From the NCBI GenBank assembly GCA_001804165.1, contig MHFL01000003.1, forward strand, positions 1 to 12,185: DNA of 12,185 nucleotides. Direction: 5' to 3'. A program made the position numbers and the translations under genes. Below are positions 1 to 6,275 of the stretch, piece after piece. The notes under the pieces were generated by a model. That model did no database searches. It had not been told where the DNA came from and was given only the letters and a program-made list of their open reading frames with translations. The DNA is from Omnitrophica bacterium RIFCSPLOWO2_01_FULL_45_10. Lineage in GTDB: Bacteria > Omnitrophota > Gorgyraeia > 2-01-FULL-45-10. Every line of letters starts with the position of its first letter. Within the stretch, counting starts at the first letter, position 1.

Positions 1-713
1 TTTTTCTCAAGAGAAGTGGTATCGTTCTCGCCCCAATCAGAAACGTCAACGGAACTGATCGGTGTAATCTGAAATACGCCCATTTTGGCAGAACGCATAA
101 AACCGATTTTATTGCCAGTGGCAGCGGCCATTTGCTCAGCGCGCTTCTTCGCGTTTTGTGTGGCTTCGGAAAGCATTTCGAGCTTCAGTTCTGGAAGTTT
201 GGTATAAAGGTATTCCGGCGAATGTGAAATAAGCTCGATTCCCTGATTGATTAATTCCGTTGATTGGCGGGAAATGTCCGTGATCTTATCCACTTCATTT
301 GATCTAATTTCGATGGTTTGGCTCAGCCGGTACGCTTCAATTTCATTGGTGTCATTGCCCTTCTCATTCTTCTTATAGAGAATCTCGGTATCCACCGGCG
401 AAACAATCATGTCCCGTTCATTGATTCCTTTTGCCATAAGATAGCTTTTAACTGTTTTTAAGTCTTCCTGTAGCTTTTGATAAGCCGGCGTCATTTGGAG
501 TTCACGGCGGGAAAACTTCGTTTGCCAAACTATGAAATCAGACTTAATCTTCCGCTCAGCAGAACCCGTCACATTAATTACCTCTGTGGAGAACTTTTTT
601 ATCTTAACAAGCGCTTGGGAAAGTATGACGCTTGCGGCAATGGTGGCCAGCGCAATACAGACGCCTAAGATGATGATTTGTGAATTTTTGAGAATGTTGT
701 TTTTTTCTTCCAT
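1..713 (-). CDS. SIMPL-domain (DUF541) protein, C-terminus cut by window edge
   Basis: The frame is open from the ATG at 711-713 to the left edge (237 complete codons), so the C-terminus is missing. Residues ~11-31 form one hydrophobic N-terminal segment (signal anchor or uncleaved signal peptide). It is followed by the family-typical VINVTGSAERKIKSD stretch, a coiled middle part and the EATQNAKKRAEQMAAATG motif near residue 200. These are hallmarks of the SIMPL/DUF541 family (COG2859; E. coli YggE is a member), which are envelope proteins linked to oxidative-stress phenotypes but have no settled biochemical role. An AAAGGAAA Shine-Dalgarno-like sequence lies 5-10 nt before the ATG. It is the last gene of the minus-strand series 2441 to 1. 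About 250 nt containing a REP-like repeat separate it from the gene at 965, so independent expression is possible. Family assignment is firm; function is not known. Confidence 0.88.
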   Translation of the reverse strand, partial: MEEKNNILKNSQIIILGVCIALATIAASVILSQALVKIKKFSTEVINVTGSAERKIKSDFIVWQTKFSRRELQMTPAYQKLQEDLKTVKSYLMAKGINERDMIVSPVDTEILYKKNEKGNDTNEIEAYRLSQTIEIRSNEVDKITDISRQSTELINQGIELISHSPEYLYTKLPELKLEMLSEATQNAKKRAEQMAAATGNKIGFMRSAKMGVFQITPISSVDVSDWGENDTTSLEK

Positions 714-851
714 GGCGGGTTTCCTTTCTTCGACTCGTCAACGAGCGGGGTTGGTGCCGTTATTTGCCCGAAACACGCATGGCATCGTAATGCGCGGGGT
801 TATAACTTCGGCATCGTAAAACAAATCTTGAGGGGAAAAGATAGAACCGAT

Positions 852-957
852 CTGGAATATTTCTAAATATAAATTTTGGAACATTTCCAATTACCCCGGG
901 TTCAACTTCAACCCGGCACTTTTGGAAATGTTCCGATCCTTTCCGTTGAAATGTTCC
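852..957. repeat. REP-like interspersed repeat, copy 1
   Basis: This is a nested inverted-repeat element. The core hairpin is CCGGGTT (896-902) and AACCCGG (910-916) with a 7-nt loop. It is flanked by GGAACATTTCC (878-888) and its complement GGAAATGTTCC (924-934), and by outer degenerate copies at 854-864 and 947-957. It ends 8 nt beyond the stop codon of the gene at 965. A relative lies at 2561-2651, also just past a stop codon. The stretch 714-851 between this repeat and the SIMPL gene holds no gene I can support, only the SIMPL Shine-Dalgarno and a 10-bp direct repeat GGCATCGTAA (781-790 and 810-819). Plausible roles are transcript 3'-end protection, attenuation, or a RAYT-mobilised palindrome; none is demonstrated here. 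Confidence 0.8.
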
Positions 958-964
958 GATTATG

Positions 965-1708
965 TTATACTTGTTTGGAAATGATTTCTTGAGGCAAAGA
1001 TTCGATGAATCTTTTTTTCTGTTCGAAGGATAATTTATGCGTTTCTTTGTCGTTGGGTTTACGAGTATACCAGATCACCTTTGGAAACTCCGGGTGCAAT
1101 TCATTGGCCATAACTAGATTAAAATCCTCAATCTTATACAGGTTGTAAAACCAGTAGCTATGAGTTTTGCCGTCCAAGCTATCAAGACCGGCAATTTCGG
1201 TAATGAGTAATTCAAATTGTCCATCGCCGTTTACATCGATGAAATCGGCAATATCAAAACCAAATGTGCCATAATGAATTTTTCGGAACTTTCCATCGCC
1301 TGTTTGCAAAAAAATAAAGATGTCGTCCCAATATCCCTGTAAACCTGCACCTAAACCATTCGTGTGAATGACAAAATCTTTGAACCCATTCTTGTCCACA
1401 TCAACGTAAAAGATATCACCAACCCAAAAAGATTCCTCGTGTTCTTCGTTTAAGGATGTAATCAGACGCCCCTCATAGAAAATTTCAATAAAATCACGAA
1501 CGTAACCAACGTTTGTCCGTGCTTTTTTTATCTCAATTTTCCCAATCTGGATGGTCTTTTCTTTTTCCATGTGAGTTATGACCGGTTGGACCGCAAGCGA
1601 GGAAAGATTGTTTTGTCCAAAAGGAAAAGGCGGATAGTTTTCAAGATAGGCTTGTCCGTCAACAGAAAATAAACTGACGGAAAACAACAGGATGATTAAT
1701 TGCCTCAT
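965..1708 (-). CDS. Secreted protein with two calcium-type (EF-hand/VCBS-like) loops
   Basis: This 247-residue protein has an N-terminal signal peptide (hydrophobic to about residue 20, likely cleavage near VDGQA). Two aspartate-rich loops fit the DxDxNG/DxNxDG calcium-binding pattern: DVDKNGFKD (residues 103-111) and DVNGDGQFE (158-166). Each is followed by a hydrophobic strand, as in VCBS/FG-GAP beta-propeller repeats. There are too few repeats for a full propeller. The ATG lies 34 nt downstream of the sigma-4/membrane gene at 1743, so the two are probably cotranscribed, although no strong Shine-Dalgarno is visible. A REP-like element follows the stop. The export and loop motifs are seen directly; calcium binding is inferred and the overall function is unknown. 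Confidence 0.8.
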   Translation of the reverse strand: MRQLIILLFSVSLFSVDGQAYLENYPPFPFGQNNLSSLAVQPVITHMEKEKTIQIGKIEIKKARTNVGYVRDFIEIFYEGRLITSLNEEHEESFWVGDIFYVDVDKNGFKDFVIHTNGLGAGLQGYWDDIFIFLQTGDGKFRKIHYGTFGFDIADFIDVNGDGQFELLITEIAGLDSLDGKTHSYWFYNLYKIEDFNLVMANELHPEFPKVIWYTRKPNDKETHKLSFEQKKRFIESLPQEIISKQV

Positions 1709-1742
1709 CTAAGTATTGTGTCCCTGGAACCAAGTACCTGAT

Positions 1743-2441
1743 TTACTTGGAACTATATTTTTTCTTTTGTTCTTCCAACCATTCGTCTGGCATTTGCATT
1801 TTCCTAAAGCAGTAAATACGAAAACATACGAACCCAACGATCAGGCTTAAAAGCACAAGAAACCAAATTTGCCAACTCACAAATATCCACCCCAAAAAAG
1901 CCCAAAGAAAAGTGGCGCAGAGAATCTTTGAAAACCAAGCTCCCCAAAGTCTTTTCGCTGCAGTTTGTTCTGGGTATTTAATCGCTTCATTTCTACGTTC
2001 AAGATCCCATTTGCGGAATTTTTCGGGTGTAAATAAATCGAGCCCTTGCGTTCTGATGCCGAGAGAAATTTCTGTATTAAAAAACATCTTGCTTTTTAGA
2101 TCCCACTGGTACCCACAATTCTCGATTGCATCCATAAGCTCTTCAACTTCTTGACGTGTTTTCTTCTCACCAAGAAAGGGGCTTAGAGAAATTAGTTCCT
2201 CGTAAGAAGGCCTCATTTTTACCCTCTTGAGCTTCTGGATCACTTTTACTTCAATCTGCTTAATCCTCGCTGGGGTAATATTGAAAACTTGTCCAACCTC
2301 TTCTAGCGTCCTGCAGTATCCGTCTCCTATTCCCCATCGCAATCTGATAACTTTTTCCTCTCGTTCTGTTAGTCTGTTATCGTTTATCAATTTCATCAAT
2401 TCTGCTTTAATTGTGGTTTGATTCCAAGATCGTTCAACCAT
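1743..2441 (-). CDS. Sigma-70 region 4-like domain fused to two transmembrane helices
   Basis: This 232-residue protein has three parts. Residues ~22-73 closely resemble region 4 of housekeeping sigma-70 factors: [16 protein letters not shown], then TLEEVGQ.FNIT and [15 protein letters not shown]. That is the helix-turn-helix which reads the -35 element and contacts the RNA polymerase beta flap. Regions 1-3 are absent, so it cannot be a complete sigma factor. Residues ~74-165 are soluble and unrecognised. Residues ~168-211 contain two hydrophobic helices separated by one or two residues (a hairpin), followed by a basic, charged cytoplasmic tail. GGAAG sits 7 nt before the ATG. The neighbour downstream (965-1708) is a secreted protein, probably in the same transcript. 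The HTH could bind DNA from the membrane or modulate RNA polymerase; either is inference. Region-4 homology is strong, the fusion is unusual. Confidence 0.82.
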   Translation of the reverse strand: MVERSWNQTTIKAELMKLINDNRLTEREEKVIRLRWGIGDGYCRTLEEVGQVFNITPARIKQIEVKVIQKLKRVKMRPSYEELISLSPFLGEKKTRQEVEELMDAIENCGYQWDLKSKMFFNTEISLGIRTQGLDLFTPEKFRKWDLERRNEAIKYPEQTAAKRLWGAWFSKILCATFLWAFLGWIFVSWQIWFLVLLSLIVGFVCFRIYCFRKMQMPDEWLEEQKKKYSSK

Positions 2442-2465
2442 TAAAAAACTTCCAATTTCGATTTC

Positions 2466-2493
2466 ATTTTATTCGGCTTTTGTCTTAATTCAA
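2466..2493 (-). promoter_or_regulatory. Candidate sigma-70 promoter for the sigma-4/membrane gene
   Basis: On the minus strand, TTGAAT (2488-2493) is followed after 16 nt by TAAAAT (2466-2471). Transcription would begin near 2459 and give a leader of about 18 nt that still contains the GGAAG ribosome-binding site. The match is moderate and based on consensus only. Confidence 0.35.
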
Positions 2494-2497
2494 TTGA

Positions 2498-2553
2498 TGT
2501 TATTTTACTCCGTTTTTTCGAATCGCGCCAAGCTAAAAAGCGGCCAGTTTAAG
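2498..2553. repeat. ~54-nt hairpin repeat, copy A
   Basis: This sequence recurs at 9270-9322. Shared blocks are TGTTATTTTACTC, TTTTTCG, CAAGCTAAAAAG and CCAGTTTAAG, with a few substitutions and two small indels. It can fold with CCGTTTTTT pairing to AAAAAGCGG (one G-U pair). Here it sits between the sigma-4 gene promoter and REP copy 2, far from any antitoxin gene, whereas copy B overlaps the end of one. It may be the leftover 3' flank of a lost antitoxin gene or an independent structured element. Confidence 0.7.
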
Positions 2554-2560
2554 AAAATAC

Positions 2561-2651
2561 TGGAACATTTCTAAAAGTGTCGGGTTTGATTCGTTAGACC
2601 TGGCACCTGCGGAAATGTTCCAATTAATGGATCAATTAATTGAAATGTTCC
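2561..2651. repeat. REP-like interspersed repeat, copy 2
   Basis: GGAACATTTCT (2562-2572) is matched by inverted copies GGAAATGTTCC (2611-2621) and GAAATGTTCC (2642-2651). They surround a degenerate core (AGTGTCGGGT ... ACCTGGCAC) equivalent to the hairpin of copy 1 at 896-916. It ends 2 nt before the stop codon of the nuclease-like gene at 2654. The outer arms are doubled as in copy 1, so the unit is a family rather than a chance palindrome. Confidence 0.75.
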
Positions 2652-2653
2652 AA

Positions 2654-3313
2654 TTAATGAACAAAATTCCCCCCATAATCAGAAAAATAACGCAAACATT
2701 CAGTGTGAAGTTTATTATCGCTTCGTTGCCAAGCGGGCAAGACTTCATAGTTCAAAATCCATGGGCTTTTTTCATCTTGGTATATTTCAACCCCGGCTGT
2801 TGAGTATGTCCAATCGATCCTCATGCGATAATACTGGCAAACCAAAATAACATCACTGTTAGCCGCCCAATCATCTATCCATCCATAACACCAAAGTTGC
2901 GCGCACACGTTTGGCCAAGCATCTGGTGGAACATGACTATCTTCCCACGTGGTAGTCTTTCGCTCTAAAATTACTACGATACCTTTTTCTTCATCGCGAA
3001 ATACGACGTCGGGCCTACATCGCATAGGTTTACCATCAACGAGCAGACGAGAAGCAAAAAAAGTGCGAGCTTCCATATCTGTGCATGCATCTGCATAAAC
3101 CAGTTTCCAATTTGATGATATGCCAGTCGCTAAATTATTAGCGTTAAGGTGGGACGCAATTCTATCAATTTGCACATGAGCATATTGCCCAAGCTTCTTC
3201 CGATTAACAACTACCGAAGAATGCTCAGCATTTTGATAATTCGGATTATTTTTTCTAAAAACCCAATCTGCGAAATGCGTTGCTGTACCGCGAACGATAT
3301 CGTAATCAGCCAA
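2654..3313 (-). CDS. PD-(D/E)XK nuclease-like protein (RecB/Cas4-like motif)
   Basis: This 219-residue soluble protein carries a recognisable PD-(D/E)XK core: Pro101-Asp102 in RPDVVFRDEEKG, then a strand ending ILERK (Glu117, Lys119), then AQLWCY (Gln139, Tyr143), which resembles the Q..Y motif of RecB- and Cas4-type nucleases. This fold cuts DNA or RNA with a divalent metal bound by the acidic residues. No helicase, Cas, methylase or integrase gene is adjacent, so its pathway is unknown. The start is uncertain. The best in-frame start codon is TTG at 3311-3313, with a weak GGTTGG upstream. The frame stays open for 28 further codons to a stop at 3398-3400 without ATG, GTG or TTG. The motif is seen directly; nuclease activity is inferred. 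Confidence 0.7.
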   Translation of the reverse strand: MADYDIVRGTATHFADWVFRKNNPNYQNAEHSSVVVNRKKLGQYAHVQIDRIASHLNANNLATGISSNWKLVYADACTDMEARTFFASRLLVDGKPMRCRPDVVFRDEEKGIVVILERKTTTWEDSHVPPDAWPNVCAQLWCYGWIDDWAANSDVILVCQYYRMRIDWTYSTAGVEIYQDEKSPWILNYEVLPAWQRSDNKLHTECLRYFSDYGGNFVH

Positions 3314-3380
3314 TTTACCAACCGAATGGTTTGGAAACGTTAAATAACGTGTTTTTTCGTTTCCCCCAACATTACCTATT

Positions 3381-3791
3381 TTAGGTATCAGCGGAACTTA
3401 CCCACCTGATTGCCATCTTCTCCACTATCCAAATGCTTTCGGGATTTGAAGGAAATGCTTTTTGTAAATAAACGACATGTTCTTTGCCTTCATAGACAAT
3501 TTTAACGATGGCGCTATGACCCTTGAGTTCTAAACTTGCCGGTAATTTCTCTCTTTCGTTGGGATCTAAATTCGGATAATAAGAATTCATGAAGTGTTTT
3601 GCGTAATACTCTGGGTCGAACCGCCAGGGCTGATGGCCTTCATCAACCATTTTTTGGATTGAAACAAGTCCGTCATCATCAAAATGTTCAGCGTTAGGTA
3701 TGTCCGCCGGATAAACAATCTGATCTGCAGAAACACTCGCCGCACGAAAAAATAAAATCAAAGTCGCCATTAAGCAAACGGTTAATCGCAT
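3381..3791 (-). CDS. Secreted protein of unknown function, second gene of a broken operon
   Basis: This 136-residue protein begins MRLTVCLMATLILFF and has a typical signal peptide ending VSA before DQIVYP. The mature part contains VDEGHQPWRFDP near residue 50 and ends in two beta-type segments (AIVKIVYEGKEHVVYL, IWIVEKMAIRW). I know of no function for it. The frame is open upstream to 3923, but that part is antisense-like overlap with the gene before it. The ATG at 3789-3791 lies 5 nt after the TAG of the interrupted gene ending at 3797, so the two form a tight operon. The IS inside the upstream gene probably cuts this gene off from its promoter near 5601-5629, unless an outward promoter in the IS replaces it. 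Confidence 0.78.
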   Translation of the reverse strand: MRLTVCLMATLILFFRAASVSADQIVYPADIPNAEHFDDDGLVSIQKMVDEGHQPWRFDPEYYAKHFMNSYYPNLDPNEREKLPASLELKGHSAIVKIVYEGKEHVVYLQKAFPSNPESIWIVEKMAIRWVSSADT

Positions 3792-4210
3792 ATAGTCTAG
3801 GGAGTGAGTTGACATTCGCCGCCAGAACCTATGTATGATCCGTCGGGACATAATGTACATGGGCCTTGATAAACGTATGAGCCATCTGGACACAAATAGG
3901 CAGGGCTGTCTTGTCTTCCCCAAATGTATTTACTGTAAGAGGGCCGATGAGTCACAGGGTCCGAACCAAACTGACCCATTTGCGTTCTTTGGTAACTATT
4001 CGCATAAGTTGCTGTTTCAAGATCCTCATAAGCAGGAACGGTTGCTGACCGTTGTTGTTTAATAGCACCTTTTCTTTCGGCATACCCTTTCAAGAATCCT
4101 GAAAGTGCGCTTAATGCTAAATAAGAGGGACGATTCTGGCTTGGATTTTTTTTGAATTTCGAAAAATCGTACACTTTAGGTGGATTAATTTCTGCAAAAG
4201 TGCTCAGTTG

Positions 4211-4214
4211 AAGT
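4211..4214. repeat. Target-site duplication, left copy (AAGT)
   Basis: AAGT directly precedes the left IS end and is repeated directly after the right end at 5441-5444. Using one copy restores the interrupted gene in frame, which confirms both the duplication and the exact IS boundaries. Confidence 0.9.
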
Positions 4215-4241
4215 TGACCTTCCCCCCGAAAACTGTACCGC

Positions 4242-4270
4242 TTGAAAGTTGAGTCTCTGGGTGTTAAAAA
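4242..4270 (+). promoter_or_regulatory. Candidate IS promoter
   Basis: TTGAAA (4242-4247) is followed after 17 nt by TAAAAA (4265-4270), just inside the left IS end and 20 nt before orfA. A strong Shine-Dalgarno (AAAAGGAGG, 4275-4283) lies 7 nt before the orfA ATG. Confidence 0.4.
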
Positions 4271-4290
4271 GCACAAAAGGAGGCTCGACA

Positions 4291-4557
4291 ATGCCGCGTA
4301 AAAGATACACAGAAGAGCAGATTATCGGGGTATTAAAGCAAGCGGAAGCAGGGGTGAAAACACCGGATATTTGCCGTGAGCACGGGATTAGCAATGCTAC
4401 CCTTTACAAATGGAAGGCCAAGTTCGGTGGAATGGAAATAAGTGATGCACGCAAACTCAGGGCTTTAGAGGATGAAAATCGCCGGTTGAAACATATCGTC
4501 GCTGATTTAACCCTGGACAATCAAGCGCTGAAGGCGATTAACTCAAAAAACTTCTAA
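4291..4557 (+). CDS. IS3-family OrfA (helix-turn-helix transposase subunit)
   Basis: This 88-residue protein has the HTH_Tnp_1 fold: [17 protein letters not shown], then [24 protein letters not shown] (helix-turn-helix, residues ~5-45). A leucine-rich coiled coil ([23 protein letters not shown]) mediates oligomerisation in this family. It binds the terminal inverted repeats and, fused to OrfB by frameshift, forms the transposase. The ATG at 4291 is chosen over the upstream in-frame start at 4249 because AAAAGGAGG lies 7 nt before it. The 3' end carries A_AAA_AAC at 4545-4551 in the zero frame, the expected -1 slippery heptamer. Confidence 0.93.
   Translation: MPRKRYTEEQIIGVLKQAEAGVKTPDICREHGISNATLYKWKAKFGGMEISDARKLRALEDENRRLKHIVADLTLDNQALKAINSKNF
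4545..4551 (+). promoter_or_regulatory. Programmed -1 frameshift site (A_AAA_AAC)
   Basis: In orfA phase the codons are tcA AAA AAC, a canonical X_XXY_YYZ heptamer two codons before the orfA stop. Slipping back one base continues as [15 protein letters not shown] into orfB with no stop, giving the OrfAB fusion transposase. Confidence 0.75.
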
Positions 4558-4583
4558 GGCCCAGGGCGAAACGGCTCGCAGCC

Positions 4584-5426
4584 GTGTTTACGGTCGAGCG
4601 CTTTGGGCTGAGCATCCGGAGAGCGTGCAGGATCGTCGATCTTTGGCGTTCGACTGAGAGTTACAAGCCGAAACATCCTGAGAGGGATGAGCTGCTTCGT
4701 ACGAGAATGAAAGAGCTGGCTGCTCAAAGGCCCAGGTTTGGTTCTTTGAGGCTGCATGTGATCTTAAAACGAGAAGGACTGGTAATGAATCATAAGAGAA
4801 CGGAAAGAATCTATCGGGAAGAGAAACTTTCTTTAAGGACGAGAAGACGCAAGAAACGTTCTTCTGAGCTCAGGGTTCCCATTCCGGCGCCTGAGTGTCC
4901 CAACGAAAGGTGGTCGATGGATTTTATTCACGCCAGGCTTGCCAACGGCCGCAGGTTTAAATCTCTGACTATTGTGGATGATTACTCAAGAGAATCACCA
5001 GCCATCGAAATGGACACATCCATTCCGGGAGCAAGGGTAGTGCGGACGCTCAATCGGCTTAAAGAAACGAGAGGGATCCCCAAAGTGATTGTGACAGACA
5101 ACGGACCTGAGTTTATCAGCAAAGCGCTTGATGAATGGGCTTATGCGAACGGTGTAAAACTTGATTTCATTGATCCGGGCAAACCGACTCAAAATGCATT
5201 CATCGAAAGCTTCAACGGCAAACTCCGGGATGAATGTTTAAACGAATACTGGTTCTTAACCCTTGAAGAAGCTAAAATCACAATTGAAGACTGGAGGATC
5301 GATTACAACGAAGTCAGACCGCATAGCTCTCTGGACAATTTAACCCCGGCAGAATATGCGACGCAATATCAACAGAAAGCGTTAACCCAAAACACCGAAG
5401 AACTCAACTCACAAATGGCCCAATAA
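4584..5426 (+). CDS. IS3-family OrfB (DDE transposase catalytic subunit)
   Basis: The rve-type integrase core has its catalytic triad intact: Asp113 in WSMDF, Asp172 in VTDNGPEF and Glu208 in [16 protein letters not shown] (numbered from the GTG at 4584). There are 35 residues between the second Asp and the Glu, as expected for IS3. An HTH_21-like region ([28 protein letters not shown]) precedes the core. [15 protein letters not shown] near the end is the usual C-terminal signature. The frame is open back through the slippery site at 4545, so the main product is probably the OrfAB fusion rather than a protein begun at the GTG. It catalyses copy-out/paste-in transposition through a circular intermediate in this family. 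No disabling changes are seen. Confidence 0.95.
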   Translation: MFTVERFGLSIRRACRIVDLWRSTESYKPKHPERDELLRTRMKELAAQRPRFGSLRLHVILKREGLVMNHKRTERIYREEKLSLRTRRRKKRSSELRVPIPAPECPNERWSMDFIHARLANGRRFKSLTIVDDYSRESPAIEMDTSIPGARVVRTLNRLKETRGIPKVIVTDNGPEFISKALDEWAYANGVKLDFIDPGKPTQNAFIESFNGKLRDECLNEYWFLTLEEAKITIEDWRIDYNEVRPHSSLDNLTPAEYATQYQQKALTQNTEELNSQMAQ

Positions 5427-5440
5427 ACGGGGGAAGGTCA

Positions 5441-5444
5441 AAGT
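5441..5444. repeat. Target-site duplication, right copy (AAGT)
   Basis: This is the partner of 4211-4214, immediately after the terminal GGTCA of the right inverted repeat. Confidence 0.9.
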
Positions 5445-5600
5445 GAGAAGACGAACAGAAATACTACAGATAACATTTTTTTCATGCGCTACCTTCCCTA
5501 ATTTTCATTTCGCCGATTGGAGAATGAAGACCGCTCGGCACTACCCGAATAATTTATCTCTTCCGTCTGATTCCTCAACGGGCATGCGATGGTTACCAAC

Positions 5601-5629
5601 GATATATGAAACTTAACCGGAATTGTCTA
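5601..5629 (-). promoter_or_regulatory. Candidate promoter of the interrupted secreted-protein operon
   Basis: Minus strand: TAGACA (5624-5629), 17 nt, TATATC (5601-5606), about 115 nt before the ATG at 5485. It has one mismatch at -35 and a moderate -10. The IS lies between this promoter and most of the operon. Nothing else recognisable is present in 5486-5655. Confidence 0.3.
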
Positions 5630-5655
5630 ATTGATAAGCGCCGACGAGTTGAGAA

Positions 5656-6084
5656 CTAGGCTCGGCAACTATTTCCTTCCCAGCGCCAGTTTATAATCGT
5701 ATTGTTTCTTATTGTAAAATCAGTCCTGCAAGAATAATTAGTAACTGTTGCAGGTCTGCCGCCGTAGGGCGTTGTAGTCGCGTTGCTTCCAAAATATGTA
5801 GTCTGAGGTTGAGCATTATAGGGATATACAGTCGCACTTTGATAATTGACCGTTGTTCTGTAACTTGGCGCTACACCGGGCGTGTAAACAGTATTGCTTC
5901 TGAAATATGAAATTATTTTTTTCGTGGCGCTAATTTCATAAACACTATCTGGTATGCCCCAACTAGAAATTAAATTTCTTTCTGGCGAACCAAGCCATGT
6001 ATTTAGAACCTGATTATATCCTGCCGTTGTTGCACAACCAGCGATCAGCAAGATGCAACATAACCACGTCACATAATTCTTCAT
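5656..6084 (-). CDS. Putative lipoprotein (BamE/OmlA-like WGxPD motif)
   Basis: From the ATG at 6082-6084 the protein has 142 residues: a short signal peptide with lipobox LIAGC (Cys17), then NTWLGSPERNLISSWGIPD, which resembles the start of SmpA/OmlA/BamE-type small outer-membrane lipoproteins. A tyrosine/threonine-rich low-complexity middle (~70-115) and a conserved-looking end (CRTDFTIRNNTIINWRWEGNSC) follow. Lgt and LspA, encoded at 10561-11748, would process it. The frame is open upstream to 6189, but that extension lies across a good promoter at 6152-6180, so the MKNY start is preferred. No clear Shine-Dalgarno precedes it. I recall similar lipoproteins in proteobacteria; the role is unknown. 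Confidence 0.8.
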   Translation of the reverse strand: MKNYVTWLCCILLIAGCATTAGYNQVLNTWLGSPERNLISSWGIPDSVYEISATKKIISYFRSNTVYTPGVAPSYRTTVNYQSATVYPYNAQPQTTYFGSNATTTPYGGRPATVTNYSCRTDFTIRNNTIINWRWEGNSCRA

Positions 6085-6151
6085 ATAGATTAAGGGTAAG
6101 TATTTATGACCGAAACTGCTAACAAAAGTGCTAACACTGCCGTTTTGATAC

Positions 6152-6180
6152 ATTATCGGTAAGTTTGATTTTTTTCTCAA
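6152..6180 (-). promoter_or_regulatory. Promoter of the lipoprotein gene
   Basis: Minus strand: TTGAGA (6175-6180), 17-nt spacer, GATAAT (6152-6157). Predicted transcription start is near 6145, leaving a leader of about 60 nt. The leader contains two GTTAGCA copies (6113-6136 region). It decides against the longer frame that starts at 6189. Confidence 0.5.
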
Positions 6181-6206
6181 CTGCTTCAAAATAAAAAAGA
6201 TAAGAA

Positions 6207-6275
6207 CGGGTGAGCGACGGGAATTGTTAGCGAAGCAATCCCTTTAGGGAAACCCGCAACCCCAAGATCCACAAT
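6207..6275 (-). pseudogene. 3' half of tRNA-His with an insertion in the T loop
   Basis: Two blocks match the tRNA-His copy at 9061-9131 exactly: 6208-6226 (19 nt) and 6251-6275 (25 nt). They are separated by a 24-nt insertion (6227-6250) that splits the T loop. The match runs from the middle of the anticodon loop to the CC of the encoded CCA and then stops, as expected of an integrase attachment-site copy rather than a gene. The D arm and acceptor 5' strand are absent, so it cannot make a tRNA. Confidence 0.8.

Larger units (their letters stand above)
4215..5440 (+). mobile_element. Complete IS3-family insertion sequence
   Basis: The element is 1226 bp. Both ends read TGACCTTCCCCC inward (left 4215-4226, right complement of 5429-5440). 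It is flanked by the 4-bp direct repeat AAGT at 4211-4214 and 5441-5444. It carries overlapping orfA and orfB with an A6C slippery site and an intact DDE triad. Terminal sequence, size, duplication length and ORF layout fit the IS3 family, most likely the IS407 subgroup (subgroup from memory). Perfect duplication and intact ORFs point to a recent, potentially active insertion. Confidence 0.93.
3797..5485 (-). pseudogene. Signal-peptide protein with CPDGSY repeats, split by an IS3-family element
   Basis: The 5' part is at 5445-5485: ATG at 5483-5485, preceded by GGAAGG, encoding MKKMLSVVFLFVFS. The 3' part is at 3797-4214. If the IS and one copy of the AAGT duplication are removed, the junction reads F-S-L-Q-L-S-T-F-A-E in a single frame of 153 codons (152 residues plus stop). 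That completes a signal peptide with a likely TFA/E cleavage site. The mature protein is basic in its first part and ends with two cysteine-containing repeats, CPDGSYVYQGPC and CPDGSYIGSGGEC, perhaps disulfide-bonded. Its function is unknown. It was the first gene of an operon with 3381-3791. A reading frame starting inside the IS at 4291 on this strand lacks the signal peptide and is unlikely to be used. Confidence 0.88.

Noticed and set aside
532..819. 95-codon plus-strand open frame near the left edge
   Set aside because: It is antisense to the SIMPL-domain gene and runs into the gap; no family features or start signal.
1730..1750. CCAAGTA/TACTTGG inverted repeat at the end of the sigma-4 gene as a terminator
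   Set aside because: Only 7 AT-rich pairs, overlaps the stop codon and has no T-run; the next gene starts 34 nt on.
3373..3387. TACCTA/TAGGTA hairpin as a terminator after the gene at 3381
   Set aside because: The stem is short and AT-rich with no following T-run.
3792..3923. N-terminal extension of the secreted protein gene at 3381
   Set aside because: It overlaps the CPDGSY-repeat gene in another frame; the start at 3791 has a proper signal peptide and lies 5 nt after the upstream stop.
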